NCBI RefSeq assembly: GCF_047302465.1
Contig: NZ_CP178621.1
Coordinates: forward strand, 3,348,001-3,412,000
Origin: JACMRP01 sp047302465
Lineage (GTDB): Bacteria; Bdellovibrionota; Bdellovibrionia; Bdellovibrionales; Bdellovibrionaceae
Direction of reading: 5' to 3'
Length of the DNA: 64,000 nucleotides
A program made the position numbers and the translations under genes. The notes under the pieces are model-generated. The model did not search any database. It saw nothing but the letters and a program-made list of their open reading frames with translations, and was not told the DNA's origin. Numbering within the stretch: the first letter of the stretch is position 1; every line of letters begins with the position of its first letter. This document shows, in pieces, positions 9,901 to 17,535 of the stretch.

Positions 9901-10005
9901 GGCTGCATTCCGATGGAAACTCCGGTTTTTGTCGGTGGCTCTACGGGTCATGCTTTGGACTATATCTGCAAAGACAAAGTTTTAAGAATTCCATTGAATT
10001 ACTAA
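6937..10005 (+). CDS. Subtilisin-like serine protease (S8) with long C-terminal extension
   Basis: This 1022-aa exported protease has a signal peptide (LFHLITLAGIYAFGA). The S8 triad is complete: Asp76 in VAVLDTGIQ, His164 in GHGTHVAGI and Ser351 in GTSQATPFVTGA, with the oxyanion Asn279 in AAAGND. An insert between Asp and His contains several Cys and DQDRNG. After about residue 430 comes some 590 residues of extension, probably beta-rich; DMDMDGRSEYVLGF near its middle resembles the calcium-binding motif of FG-GAP/VCBS repeats. There is no obvious propeptide between the signal and the catalytic domain (only about 50 residues). It is coupled to the 1122-aa gene by an ATGA overlap and is followed 32 bp later by a lipoprotein gene. 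It is likely a predatory or surface protease; the substrate is unknown. Confidence 0.93.
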   Translation: MRHLILFHLITLAGIYAFGASDLFGDKQWGLHNDGTSQIIDLDPMHTYRVPARSGEDVHMPSTVNASKKVIVAVLDTGIQKNHPDLKNNIVRKESECRALEKFLACEKDKDRKECETKWMDPKNPEVDQDRNGYPMDCQGWSLMGGKNAAGILGRPDFDDDQGHGTHVAGIIAAIANNGIGVAGISNNVAILPVQVLGEQPSEPIKPYSIDLSPSDEQRPPMRSLGDSVARGVIYAINSGAQVISFSMGWPAGQDSDLMREAIAEAQRRGIIIVAAAGNDSTRALLRPCTYPGVICVGATGPDGALAHFSNFGSGVEIAAPGVNILSTYPEEVRPVRFRSTLGYEYLSGTSQATPFVTGAVAELLARGVPSSEIYPRLVLGSRALQTNLNLVENFKGGSQTITAPNTATPKYLLAGQLDVARALSVSAQPLIAPATKEKIEIQWNRQASSLDVEVSLINRWQAVDSSKVNVQFYFSKPHAESVRPAVLAVNPKQNYSGTWNQNEVRTFLVRLQTAPRMPGELDLIGQVTLPSGTQRRFIMDVDVTVPVSPNMKDADVQILPITGLPEEDRLSFIPIDENLDDRPQARDYVAYTEDDTTRKLWLVKQDSRSKYQVVGGTEIELEGEADNLRSQVSTRLDMDMDGRSEYVLGFLEESEDEETKTSMQFFVFDQDLRLKTKFKYVSEKALIPYQFSWHLSHGKKLPAWVGGGKDPQKERSLRDRWENPTGHEAIKTRFYYMENETTLRSLEDYQGFKFVDVLEPSPAQVLRGAVSVLLTKNEGTEAKSSFLYKFAIAEVIDGKVQNFSEMDFFGDDGSYRNIFETRVDRSLSTNADNRIYSGNFWFGEGKLREQRISQYDNKNMDIIDGHLQAQNQQTDSALWVRAAFSGDNRNGAFVLTNSEIQYHDLDRNNVASHSMERYTFYPDMLMTNLYYPTTLGDSKNSAMRLPALFTTEKSGLSRGVKMFVPVFARDSKVIEVVSPARLRFKSMGCIPMETPVFVGGSTGHALDYICKDKVLRIPLNY

Positions 10006-10037
10006 GGTCCCAAGGGGGGCCAATAATAGGAGGAACC

Positions 10038-10952
10038 ATGATGAAAAGAAAACTTCAAAAAGCAATGACAGGAGTGGTAGCACTCACTCTCGCAGCCTGC
10101 GGTGGCGGCGGTGGTGGTGGCGGCGGCGGTGGCGGAAGCTCCGACGTACTTTACTACCCTTACGAAACAGTTTACGGAGACATTTGTACGACTCAAGATC
10201 CAACTCCAGGTTGTACTTTCCACTCTGACAACGGCAAACGTATTAAAGTTACCGAAGACAAGGACTACGGCAAAAACGGCCACGGTTCAGACGACATGTG
10301 GTACGTAAAGTTTGACTCTTCTGGTCAAGCAGCTGTTTATGACCAATACGGCACTTTCCAATACTATGCGGGCGCTCATGAATTCGCAGGATATGTTGGC
10401 GGAACAACTATCGGTGTTGGTACGACAGGTCTTTACTGGGAAAACGTAGCAAGTGGTACGTACTGGCTTGGAAAGAACGGCGTTCTTTACAATGCGAACA
10501 CTGGCGAGTCTAACTACGGTGAAGCGATCAACGAAAAAGGAGCTCGCAAAGCTTCTGATTCTAACTTCGCTGTCTTGAAGTCTGAAACTAACAAGAAACT
10601 TGTTAATTTGGCTTCTCAAAAATTGATGAAAGACTACGGCTTCCAAAAAGACAAAGCGGTTGCAGTTGCTTCTGCTTTGAACTCTTGGGCTGTTGCTGCT
10701 GCTGAGCGTGGCCAAACAACTCCGACAGACATGGACAAAACATTCAAGTCTGTATTCGGTGTGAAGTTTGCTGATGCTTTGGCTGCTGTGAAAGACTTGC
10801 AAGCAGGTAACACTGCAGGCATGGCTGACATGACAAACAGATCTGCAGCTGCGTTGGGTTTGAAACCACACGAAGCTCAGAAGTTCATCAAAGGCATGTA
10901 TCGTAAAGCCCTTTCTAACTGGGGTTACGATGCTGACGAAGTTCGTTGGTAA
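10038..10952 (+). CDS. Lipoprotein with poly-Gly tether, unknown function
   Basis: The 304-aa product has a lipobox (VALTLAAC, Cys21), and the lipidated Cys is followed at once by 12 Gly residues and then SSD. This is a flexible tether holding the folded part away from the membrane. The next 100 residues are rich in Tyr and Gly (YYAGAHEFAGYVGGTT and similar). The last 120 look helical and Ala-rich (KAVAVASALNSWAVAAAERG). I recognise no domain. A strong AGGAGG precedes the ATG; two ATGs are adjacent and the first has the better spacing. It sits between the S8 protease and a 6-bp-distant exported protein, so it belongs to the same cluster. Confidence 0.85.
   Translation: MMKRKLQKAMTGVVALTLAACGGGGGGGGGGGGSSDVLYYPYETVYGDICTTQDPTPGCTFHSDNGKRIKVTEDKDYGKNGHGSDDMWYVKFDSSGQAAVYDQYGTFQYYAGAHEFAGYVGGTTIGVGTTGLYWENVASGTYWLGKNGVLYNANTGESNYGEAINEKGARKASDSNFAVLKSETNKKLVNLASQKLMKDYGFQKDKAVAVASALNSWAVAAAERGQTTPTDMDKTFKSVFGVKFADALAAVKDLQAGNTAGMADMTNRSAAALGLKPHEAQKFIKGMYRKALSNWGYDADEVRW
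10101..10136 (+). repeat. (GGN)12 poly-glycine codon tract
   Basis: Twelve consecutive Gly codons follow the lipobox Cys. Third bases vary (T, C, A), so it is an imperfect trinucleotide repeat. Slippage in whole codons would change tether length without shifting the frame. Confidence 0.9.
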
Positions 10953-10958
10953 TAGAGC

Positions 10959-11462
10959 ATGAAAAAGTTTTTGTTAATTCTCATGGCGGCGATGACTTTG
11001 TCTGCCGCTTTCGCAGAAGCTTACATTACTCCAGGCCCTCGCCCCTATCCGGGGCCGGGGCATCCTGGTCGTGGCCCAGGCCGCGGACCTCATCGTCCTT
11101 ATCCGCCGGCACCTGGATATCCTCCAGGACCTCAAACTTTCGCAGTTCCGGCTTATGTGGATGGTAACTACTATGGCTCAAGCTATATTGATTTGGGCCG
11201 TTCCATTAATTTGTACCAGTATCGTGGTTACAGATTAGTCGCGATCGACTTCATGGCAAGTGCCCACTATGGCTCTGCCTTGATGGATATTTTGGTAAAT
11301 GGATTTCAGATCACTCCGACTATAAATCTGAATTCGTATCCAAACAACTTCCGCATCTTCCCAAACCAATACATGGTGATCGGGCAAGGCGCGGATAGTA
11401 TCGTTTTCGCCACTCGTGGAGACATGCAACTTAGAAACGTATTCTTGCAGCTTTCACGCTAA
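10959..11462 (+). CDS. Exported Pro/Gly-rich protein
   Basis: The 167-aa product starts with a signal peptide (MKKFLLILMAAMTLSAAFA). It is followed by about 40 residues of low-complexity Pro/Gly/Arg sequence (PGPRPYPGPG and GYPPGPQ types). The C-terminal 115 residues are a compact, probably beta-strand domain (FAVPAYVDGNYYGSSY, then DSIVFATRGDMQLRNVFLQLSR). I do not recognise the domain. It starts 6 bp after the stop of the poly-Gly lipoprotein gene with only a weak Shine-Dalgarno, so it probably relies on coupled translation. It is the last gene of the exported cluster, and a strong terminator follows. Confidence 0.8.
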   Translation: MKKFLLILMAAMTLSAAFAEAYITPGPRPYPGPGHPGRGPGRGPHRPYPPAPGYPPGPQTFAVPAYVDGNYYGSSYIDLGRSINLYQYRGYRLVAIDFMASAHYGSALMDILVNGFQITPTINLNSYPNNFRIFPNQYMVIGQGADSIVFATRGDMQLRNVFLQLSR

Positions 11463-11489
11463 TCCGCAGGCTGAAGGAAGTAAGATCCA

Positions 11490-11524
11490 AAGACCCCGGA
11501 AACGAAACTCCGGGGTCTTTTTTT
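11490..11524 (+). terminator. Rho-independent terminator
   Basis: An 11-bp GC-rich stem (AAGACCCCGGA paired with TCCGGGGTCTT), an 8-nt loop and a run of seven T. It ends the exported-protein cluster. Confidence 0.95.
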
Positions 11525-11605
11525 GCCGAAATCTGTCAAATTGGCATTTTAAACTTGATTCCAGGCCCCCGCTTTTGCACATTCAAAAAATATGCGGAGG
11601 TTTTA

Positions 11606-11920
11606 ATGGGTTTTTTGTTTAAGCTGGTAACAATCAGCTGCGTCAGTCTTTTGAGCACTTCAGCTTTGGCTCAAGAACTTAACTTTCAAGAGTACAGAAA
11701 ATTTTTGATGCAAGGAAATCAACAGAGTGGTGGCAAAAAAATGGCCATCGAAACGACTTGCACAACTCCAGAAGGCCAAACATACCGTATTGGCGAAAAA
11801 GAATACGATACTTGCCTGAATGGGATTAAAGCAGCTCACAATCAAAAACAGCTGACTGGTCAAAATGAAACCAAAGGCTCTAACGTAGGCACGAGCACGA
11901 CCATTCACTTTGGCAACTAG
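11606..11920 (+). CDS. Small exported protein, unknown
   Basis: The ATG at 11606 is chosen because GGAGG lies 5 nt upstream and a signal peptide begins exactly there (LVTISCVSLLSTSALA, cleavage before QE). The frame is open to 11555, but that region lacks a ribosome site. The mature protein is about 80 residues, polar, with two Cys (ETTCTTPEG and YDTCLNG) spaced for one disulfide. No family recognised. It lies 6 bp before the methyltransferase gene and may share its transcript. Confidence 0.8.
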   Translation: MGFLFKLVTISCVSLLSTSALAQELNFQEYRKFLMQGNQQSGGKKMAIETTCTTPEGQTYRIGEKEYDTCLNGIKAAHNQKQLTGQNETKGSNVGTSTTIHFGN

Positions 11921-11926
11921 TCATCA

Positions 11927-12598
11927 ATGATACCTTTTGATCTGAGTGATCCTTTTCCTCTTCTCGCCCCGCAGACCCACACCTACAAGGATGCTCAAGA
12001 ACATTCAGCCCAAGTGGACCACCACTTGGGTTTTTATTTTCAAACGATTGAAGAAAACCTGATCGCTGACAATCCCTATCGGAAAAGCGATGAGGCCGTG
12101 CAAACCTGGCAGGGTCTCCCCGTTCAAGCGATGCAGACGCCTTATACTGAAATTCGCTACATGCTGAGCCTGTTAAATCCAAAACCTGGTCAAACCGTGA
12201 TCGATCTGGGCTGCGCTTATGGGCGAATGGCTTTTGTGATGGGACGCCACTATCCCGACGTGAATTTTATAGGCTATGAGTTGGTCCAAGAGCGCGTGCT
12301 GGAAGCTCAAAGAATCCTGTCACACTTTTCGTACCCCCGCGTGCGTGTCGAAACGAAGGATTTAAGCAGCGCGGATTTCACACCACCCCTTGCAGATTAC
12401 TATTTCATTTTTGATTTCGGCAGTCCGGCTGCCATTGAAAAAAACTTGAATGACCTGCGCGTGTTGGCGCAGACAAAACCGATCACCGTGATCGCTCGAG
12501 GACGCGGTATCCGTCATCAGATTTATCAATCACACCCATGGCTGGCTGCAATCAACACACCTGAAGTCTACGACCACTTCACTTTTTTTAGATCTTAA
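11927..12598 (+). CDS. Class I SAM-dependent methyltransferase
   Basis: The 223-aa product contains the SAM-binding motif I VIDLGCAYGRMAFVMG (about residues 90-105). An acidic end of strand beta-2 follows (FIGYELVQERV) and then a DYYFIFDFGSP segment that could be motif II/III. An N-terminal extension of about 70 residues precedes the Rossmann fold. The substrate cannot be told from sequence. No good Shine-Dalgarno precedes the ATG. Its stop interlocks with that of fabH on the other strand (TTAA at 12595-12598). Confidence 0.75.
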   Translation: MIPFDLSDPFPLLAPQTHTYKDAQEHSAQVDHHLGFYFQTIEENLIADNPYRKSDEAVQTWQGLPVQAMQTPYTEIRYMLSLLNPKPGQTVIDLGCAYGRMAFVMGRHYPDVNFIGYELVQERVLEAQRILSHFSYPRVRVETKDLSSADFTPPLADYYFIFDFGSPAAIEKNLNDLRVLAQTKPITVIARGRGIRHQIYQSHPWLAAINTPEVYDHFTFFRS

Positions 12599-13614
12599 TA
12601 ACGTAAAATAGTGGCGGCACTGGTAAGACCCGCGCCAAACGCGGCCATCAGGATGACCTGACCCCGCTGTAAAGTTCCATCTTCAATTTTTTCACTCATC
12701 AGAATAGGAATCGAAGCACTTGAAGTATTGCCGACCTCACGGATGTTGCTTGGTATTTTCTCTATAGGAATTTTTAACTGCTTTGCCACAGCTTCAATGA
12801 TTCTTAGATTTGCTTGGTGAATGAGAAACCAATCAACATCCTCCACAGTCAAGCCTGCTTTGTTCAGAGCCTCAAGACACGTATCCCGCAAAAATTGCAC
12901 GGCGGATTTAAAAACTTCGCGGCCTTGCATCTCGATCAGATTCTGACGGGCTTCTAACCTTTCGATCGTCACCGGAAAGCGGGACGCCCCTGCAGATACT
13001 TGCAGGATATCGGTGAAGGCACCACTGCTTACCGACTGTGAAGACATAATACAAGAGGAAGACTCACTGGATTGCGTTTTAGAAATCACAACTGCGCCCG
13101 CGCCGTCTCCAAATAAAATACACGACTGACGATCTTGGTAGTTCACCATGCGGGTCAGTGTCTCGGCGCCGACAACTAGAATGTGGCGATATGTTCCTGC
13201 ACGAATAAAATCATGCGCGATATTCATGGAATACAAAAAACCAGAACACGCAGCCACAACATCAAACGCCATGATTTGCCGGCAGCCGAGTTTGGCCTGC
13301 AGAAAACACGCCGTACTTGGTAGTGGCTGATCCGGTGTCACCGTCGCAACAATAATCGCATCTAAATCCTGGGGGGAAAGTTGTGCTTTACTGAGTGCGG
13401 CCTGTGCGGCTCGCAAAGCCAAGTCCGACGTAGTTTCTGAAGACGGACAAACATGCCGTTTCTGAATGCCGGTACGCTCGAGAATCCATTCATTCGAGGT
13501 ATCCACCATTCTTTCCAGATCAGAATTTGTCAGAGTGATAGTTGGAAGATAAGAGCCTACTCCAGAAATCCGTGCTTGAAATGCCGTCCGTGCTATTTCC
13601 GAACTTAAATTCAT
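12595..13614 (-). CDS. fabH: 3-oxoacyl-[acyl-carrier-protein] synthase III
   Basis: FabH starts fatty-acid synthesis by condensing an acyl-CoA primer with malonyl-ACP. The 339-aa protein has the full catalytic triad: Cys123 in VVAACSGFLYS, His266 in WFLIHQAN and Asn296 in REVGNTSSASIP. Also present are the glycine-rich FGDGAGAVV and the N-terminal GVGSYLP, and length is standard. A GAGGG Shine-Dalgarno lies 4 nt before the ATG and can pair with an upstream CCCTC. The gene is 100 bp downstream of recQ on the same strand and convergent with the methyltransferase gene. It stands alone, away from other fab genes. Primer specificity (acetyl or branched) cannot be read off. Confidence 0.95.
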   Translation of the reverse strand: MNLSSEIARTAFQARISGVGSYLPTITLTNSDLERMVDTSNEWILERTGIQKRHVCPSSETTSDLALRAAQAALSKAQLSPQDLDAIIVATVTPDQPLPSTACFLQAKLGCRQIMAFDVVAACSGFLYSMNIAHDFIRAGTYRHILVVGAETLTRMVNYQDRQSCILFGDGAGAVVISKTQSSESSSCIMSSQSVSSGAFTDILQVSAGASRFPVTIERLEARQNLIEMQGREVFKSAVQFLRDTCLEALNKAGLTVEDVDWFLIHQANLRIIEAVAKQLKIPIEKIPSNIREVGNTSSASIPILMSEKIEDGTLQRGQVILMAAFGAGLTSAATILRY

Positions 13615-13615
13615 A

Positions 13616-13638
13616 GACCCTCACTTACCAAGGAGGGC
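13616..13638 (-). promoter_or_regulatory. Hairpin that could hide the fabH ribosome site
   Basis: On the fabH strand CCCTC (13633-13637) pairs with GAGGG (13618-13622), the fabH Shine-Dalgarno, across a 10-nt loop. The stem is short, so any effect on translation is tentative. Confidence 0.35.
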
Positions 13639-13716
13639 CTTTGTATTAAGAATCTATGTTAAAAGCCACGAACGATTGATCACGTTTCTTTGACGAAAGC
13701 ATCTTATAAGAAAAAC

Positions 13717-15156
13717 TCAAGACGGCAAACAGACATCACAATGTCCGCACTTGCTAGCGCCCGTATGACCGAAATATTCATAGATCTGGAGCAAGCGACA
13801 CTCATCTTCACGAGTTGCATAGCGAACAATGTCGTACAGTTTTTGATTTTGGCTCTTCAGAAGTGCCGGAGAATTCTCGGCGGCAAACATTTCAGCCGTC
13901 GGCTCACGAACTGCGACGTAAGGGAATGGCATATCTGCAGCTTCAACACAATCCCAACGCTCCAAAATACGCACGGCGCTTTCGACACGGAAGTCGCGAC
14001 GGTTTTTAAAACTCATCTGTCCACGAAGATAGTCGAAACCTTCTTGATCTAAAGGACCACGATTTTTTTCAATCAGCTGATAAACCTTAGAGATAAACTC
14101 TGGCTCGGGATGGGACCACTTTAAAAATTCCATTTGAATCGAGACATCGTCCTGATCATACAAAAGATGACATTGTGATGGCTGCCCATCACGACCGGCA
14201 CGTCCTACTTCTTGATAGTAGGCTTCGACAGATCCTGGAATTTCCACATGCACAAGCAATCGCACATTCTCTTTATCAATCCCAAGACCAAACGCCGGAG
14301 TTGCCACCATCAACGGTGCTTCTTCAGAAACGAAACGCTTCAAATTACGCTTACGATCTTGGCCCGGCAAATCGCCGTGATAAACTAAATGTTCCAACCC
14401 TAGGCGACGAAGATCTGAAGAGACCTTTTTCAGAGTTTGAATCAAAGAACAATAAATGATCGCGGCCCCTGATGTTTGATGACGAAGGCCAATGATGGCT
14501 CGCACTTTCTCATCGATGCCATAGACATCGTGCACATTCAGCTGCAAGTTCGGGCGCTCAAGGCCCCCAAAAATAATCTCGCCGCTTTCTTCCATCTGGA
14601 GCTGCTTCATGATGTCTTTTTGCACAGGTGGAGTCGCCGTCGCCGTCAAAGCCAAAACCGGTGGATTGCCTAAAAGCTCTCGGAACTCTCCTAAGCGGGA
14701 ATAATCTGGGCGGAAATCATGGCCCCATTGGCTAATGCAATGGGCCTCGTCCACGGCCAGGCAAAAAAGTTTGCGTTTTTGAATGGCCTCCAGGAACTCG
14801 GGCTTCCGAAAGCGTTCCGGGGTCACATAGAAAAGCTGGTAATCGCCTTGCCCCAGGCGTTTTTGCCGCGAGTCCCGTTCTTCGCGGCTTAAGGTGGAAC
14901 TCAGGTAAGCTGCGGGAATCCCCAATTTCTGGGCTTTTTGAACCTGATCCTCCATCAAAGCGATCAGGGGCGAGATGACCAGAACGAGGTCTTTTTGAAC
15001 CCGAGCCGGAAACTGAAAACACAGACTTTTCCCCATCCCGGTCGGCATCAAAGCCAGGGTGTCTTTTCCAGCCATCACCCGCTCTAGGATCTTTTCCTGT
15101 TCACCTCGGAACTGTTTATAGGGAAAATTTTCAGTTAAAAGCTGGGCGAGGTTCAC
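13717..15156 (-). CDS. recQ: RecQ-family ATP-dependent DNA helicase
   Basis: RecQ unwinds DNA 3'-5' in recombination and fork repair. The 479-aa protein shows the Q-motif region (FRGEQEKIL), Walker A PTGMGKSLCFQFPA, DEAH box VDEAHCISQWGHDFRPDY, LALTATATPPV and HVEIPGSVEAYYQEVGRAGRDG. The last 30 residues hold Cys residues (DECRLL, then KCGHCDVCLPS) forming the RecQ zinc-binding subdomain. The protein stops right there, so the winged-helix and HRDC domains of full-length RecQ (about 600 aa) are missing; this is a short RecQ form. The start is GTG at 15154-15156, with AGAAGG 8-9 nt upstream. Confidence 0.92.
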   Translation of the reverse strand: MNLAQLLTENFPYKQFRGEQEKILERVMAGKDTLALMPTGMGKSLCFQFPARVQKDLVLVISPLIALMEDQVQKAQKLGIPAAYLSSTLSREERDSRQKRLGQGDYQLFYVTPERFRKPEFLEAIQKRKLFCLAVDEAHCISQWGHDFRPDYSRLGEFRELLGNPPVLALTATATPPVQKDIMKQLQMEESGEIIFGGLERPNLQLNVHDVYGIDEKVRAIIGLRHQTSGAAIIYCSLIQTLKKVSSDLRRLGLEHLVYHGDLPGQDRKRNLKRFVSEEAPLMVATPAFGLGIDKENVRLLVHVEIPGSVEAYYQEVGRAGRDGQPSQCHLLYDQDDVSIQMEFLKWSHPEPEFISKVYQLIEKNRGPLDQEGFDYLRGQMSFKNRRDFRVESAVRILERWDCVEAADMPFPYVAVREPTAEMFAAENSPALLKSQNQKLYDIVRYATREDECRLLQIYEYFGHTGASKCGHCDVCLPS

Positions 15157-15307
15157 TCAATAAATCCTTCTCTGATTTAGGCCCATTAAGCAGCGCGCAA
15201 AACCCCTGACGTCACAGGTTCGTCACATTCTTCTTTTGCAATGGTGCCCAAATAATGATAACTCGATAGACTCTTTAAGCAATCATTAACACACAAAGGG
15301 TATAGTT

Positions 15308-17416
15308 ATGTCCAAAAAATGGAATATTGATACGGTTAGAAATATCGGTATCTCGGCTCACATCGACTCCGGGAAAACTACGACTTCTGAACGTATTTTG
15401 TTCTATGGAGGTCGTATCCACGCCATCCACGAAGTTAAAGGTAAAGACGGCGTGGGCGCAACGATGGACTCCATGGATCTTGAGCGTGAAAAAGGTATTA
15501 CAATTCAGTCTGCTGCGACTCAGGTTCAGTGGAAAGATTATACCATCAATCTAATCGATACACCGGGGCACGTGGACTTCACAGTAGAAGTTGAACGTTC
15601 TCTTCGCGTTCTTGACGGTGCGGTTCTATTGTTGTGTGGTGTTGCGGGCGTTCAATCTCAGTCAATCACAGTTGACCGTCAGATGAAACGTTACAGCGTT
15701 CCTCGTTTGGCATTCGTGAACAAATTGGACCGTCAAGGTGCCAATCCATATCGCGTTGCTGAGGCCCTCGTTGATAAATTGAAATTGAATGCAGTGATGA
15801 TCCAAATTCCAATCGGTTTGGAAGATCAACATCGCGGTCACGTTGATTTGACTGATATGAAGTCTTACATCAATGAAGGTGACAACGGTGAAAACGTTAT
15901 TGTTGGCGATATCCCTGCGGATATGGTTGAGCAAGCTAAAGAATACCGTCAAAAAATGATCGGCAGACTTGCTGATATCGATCCTAAGATCGAAGAAAAA
16001 TTCTTGATGGAAGAAGACCCTACAACTGAAGAACTTCGCGCGGCGATCCGTGCTGGTACTATCAGCTTGAAATTGGTTCCAGTTCTTTGCGGTTCTGCTT
16101 TCAAAAACAAAGGCGTTCAACGCTTGATGGATGCAGTACTTTACTACTTGCCATCTCCTGCTGAGAAAAAAGAACACGCGTTGGATTTGACTAAGAACGA
16201 AGAAAAATTCGAATTGTTCCCAGACAACGCGAAGCCATTGGTTTCTTTGGCGTTCAAATTGGCTGAGACTCCATTCGGTCAGTTGACTTACATGCGTATT
16301 TACCAAGGTAAAATGGGTAAAGGCGATTTCATCGTAAATCAAACGAACAAGAAAACTGTTAAGATTCCTCGTTTGGTGCGTATGCACTCTGACAAGATGG
16401 AAGATATCGACGTAGCTTACGCGGGTGACATCGTTGCCTTGTTCGGTATCGATTGCGCATCTGGTGACACTTTCTGTGACGATAGAATTGAAGCTTCTAT
16501 GCAATCAATGCACGTTCCAGACGCGGTTATCAGCTTGGCAGTTGCTCCTAAGAACAAAGAAGGCGCGAACAACTTCTCTAAGGCACTTCAAAAGTTCCGT
16601 AAAGAAGATCCTACTTTCCGCGTTCACCGTGATGAAGAATCTAACGAAACTATCATCTCTGGTATGGGCGAGCTTCACTTGGAAATCTACGTTGAGCGTA
16701 TGAAGCGCGAATTCAACTGTGAAGTAATCGTAGGTCAACCTCAGGTTGCTTACCGTGAAACTATCGCTGTTGAAGCTCCGTTTGACTACACTCACAAAAA
16801 ACAAACGGGTGGTTCTGGTCAATACGCGAAAATCGTGGGTGCGGTTCGTCCATTGCCTGCGCAAGAAGACGGTTCTGTATTCAAATTCGAAAACAGCGTT
16901 GTCGGCGGTCGTATTCCTAAGGAATTCATCCCAGCTGTTGAAGAAGGTTTCAAAGAGCAAACGGTTAAGGGTCCACTCATTGGCTTCCCTATCGTTGGCG
17001 TAGAAGTAGAATTGACTGACGGTGCTTACCATGATGTCGATTCATCTTACATGGCCTTCAAAATCGCTGCGATGGCTGCACTTCGTGAAGTGTACCCTGC
17101 TGCAAAACCAACTGTTCTTGAGCCAATCATGAAGCTTGAGACGACAGTTCCAGAAGAATACCAAGGCCCAGCGGCTGGTCAAATCAGCCAACGTCGTGGC
17201 GTAGTTGTTGGTACAACTGCATTCGAAGGAACTTGTGTGATCGAGGCCGAAGTGCCGCTCACAGAGATGTTCGGTTACTCAACAGATTTGCGTTCTGCAA
17301 CTAAAGGTAAAGGTGAGTTCACTATGGAATTCGCTAAATACCAACCTGCTCCTCGCAATATCCAAGAGGAACTTGTTAAGAAGTACCAAGCTAAGCGCGC
17401 TGCTGAGCAGAAGTAA
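15308..17416 (+). CDS. fusA: Elongation factor G, mitochondrial/spd EF-G1 type
   Basis: EF-G is the GTPase that moves tRNA and mRNA through the ribosome. The 702-aa protein has G1 SAHIDSGKTT, switch I KGITIQSAAT, G3 DTPGHVDF and G4 NKLD, then domains II-V (GMGELHLEIYVERM, KQTGGSGQYAK, a VAYRET start of domain IV). HIDSGKTT in place of HIDAGKTT, and the stretch EVKGKDGVGATMDSM, are features I associate with mitochondrial EF-G1 and the spdEFG1 subfamily of spirochaetes, planctomycetes and deltaproteobacteria. It stands alone rather than in an rpsL-rpsG-tuf operon, as expected for that subfamily. AAAGGG precedes the ATG. The terminator at 17442 follows. Codon use looks highly biased, as for a strongly expressed gene. 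Confidence 0.95.
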   Translation: MSKKWNIDTVRNIGISAHIDSGKTTTSERILFYGGRIHAIHEVKGKDGVGATMDSMDLEREKGITIQSAATQVQWKDYTINLIDTPGHVDFTVEVERSLRVLDGAVLLLCGVAGVQSQSITVDRQMKRYSVPRLAFVNKLDRQGANPYRVAEALVDKLKLNAVMIQIPIGLEDQHRGHVDLTDMKSYINEGDNGENVIVGDIPADMVEQAKEYRQKMIGRLADIDPKIEEKFLMEEDPTTEELRAAIRAGTISLKLVPVLCGSAFKNKGVQRLMDAVLYYLPSPAEKKEHALDLTKNEEKFELFPDNAKPLVSLAFKLAETPFGQLTYMRIYQGKMGKGDFIVNQTNKKTVKIPRLVRMHSDKMEDIDVAYAGDIVALFGIDCASGDTFCDDRIEASMQSMHVPDAVISLAVAPKNKEGANNFSKALQKFRKEDPTFRVHRDEESNETIISGMGELHLEIYVERMKREFNCEVIVGQPQVAYRETIAVEAPFDYTHKKQTGGSGQYAKIVGAVRPLPAQEDGSVFKFENSVVGGRIPKEFIPAVEEGFKEQTVKGPLIGFPIVGVEVELTDGAYHDVDSSYMAFKIAAMAALREVYPAAKPTVLEPIMKLETTVPEEYQGPAAGQISQRRGVVVGTTAFEGTCVIEAEVPLTEMFGYSTDLRSATKGKGEFTMEFAKYQPAPRNIQEELVKKYQAKRAAEQK

Positions 17417-17441
17417 TCTTGACCATATAAGTGAAAACTTG

Positions 17442-17473
17442 AAAAGACCGGTGTTTCCACCGGTCTTTTTTTT
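17442..17473 (+). terminator. Rho-independent terminator of fusA
   Basis: The stem ACCGGTG/CACCGGT, extended by flanking A and T, has a TTTC loop and eight T. Because the A-run is also long, it could work on both strands. Confidence 0.95.
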
Positions 17474-17535
17474 GCGTCTAAGCCTTCACTACCCATCTCT
17501 CGGCCCCCATGCTCTAATCAAGAACTGGAGGTCCC

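Noticed and set aside
15662..16504. Open frame of 280 codons on the minus strand
   Set aside because: It lies wholly inside fusA, whose protein is unmistakable. The composition (many Phe, Val, Ser, Cys) is that of an antisense shadow in a codon-biased gene.
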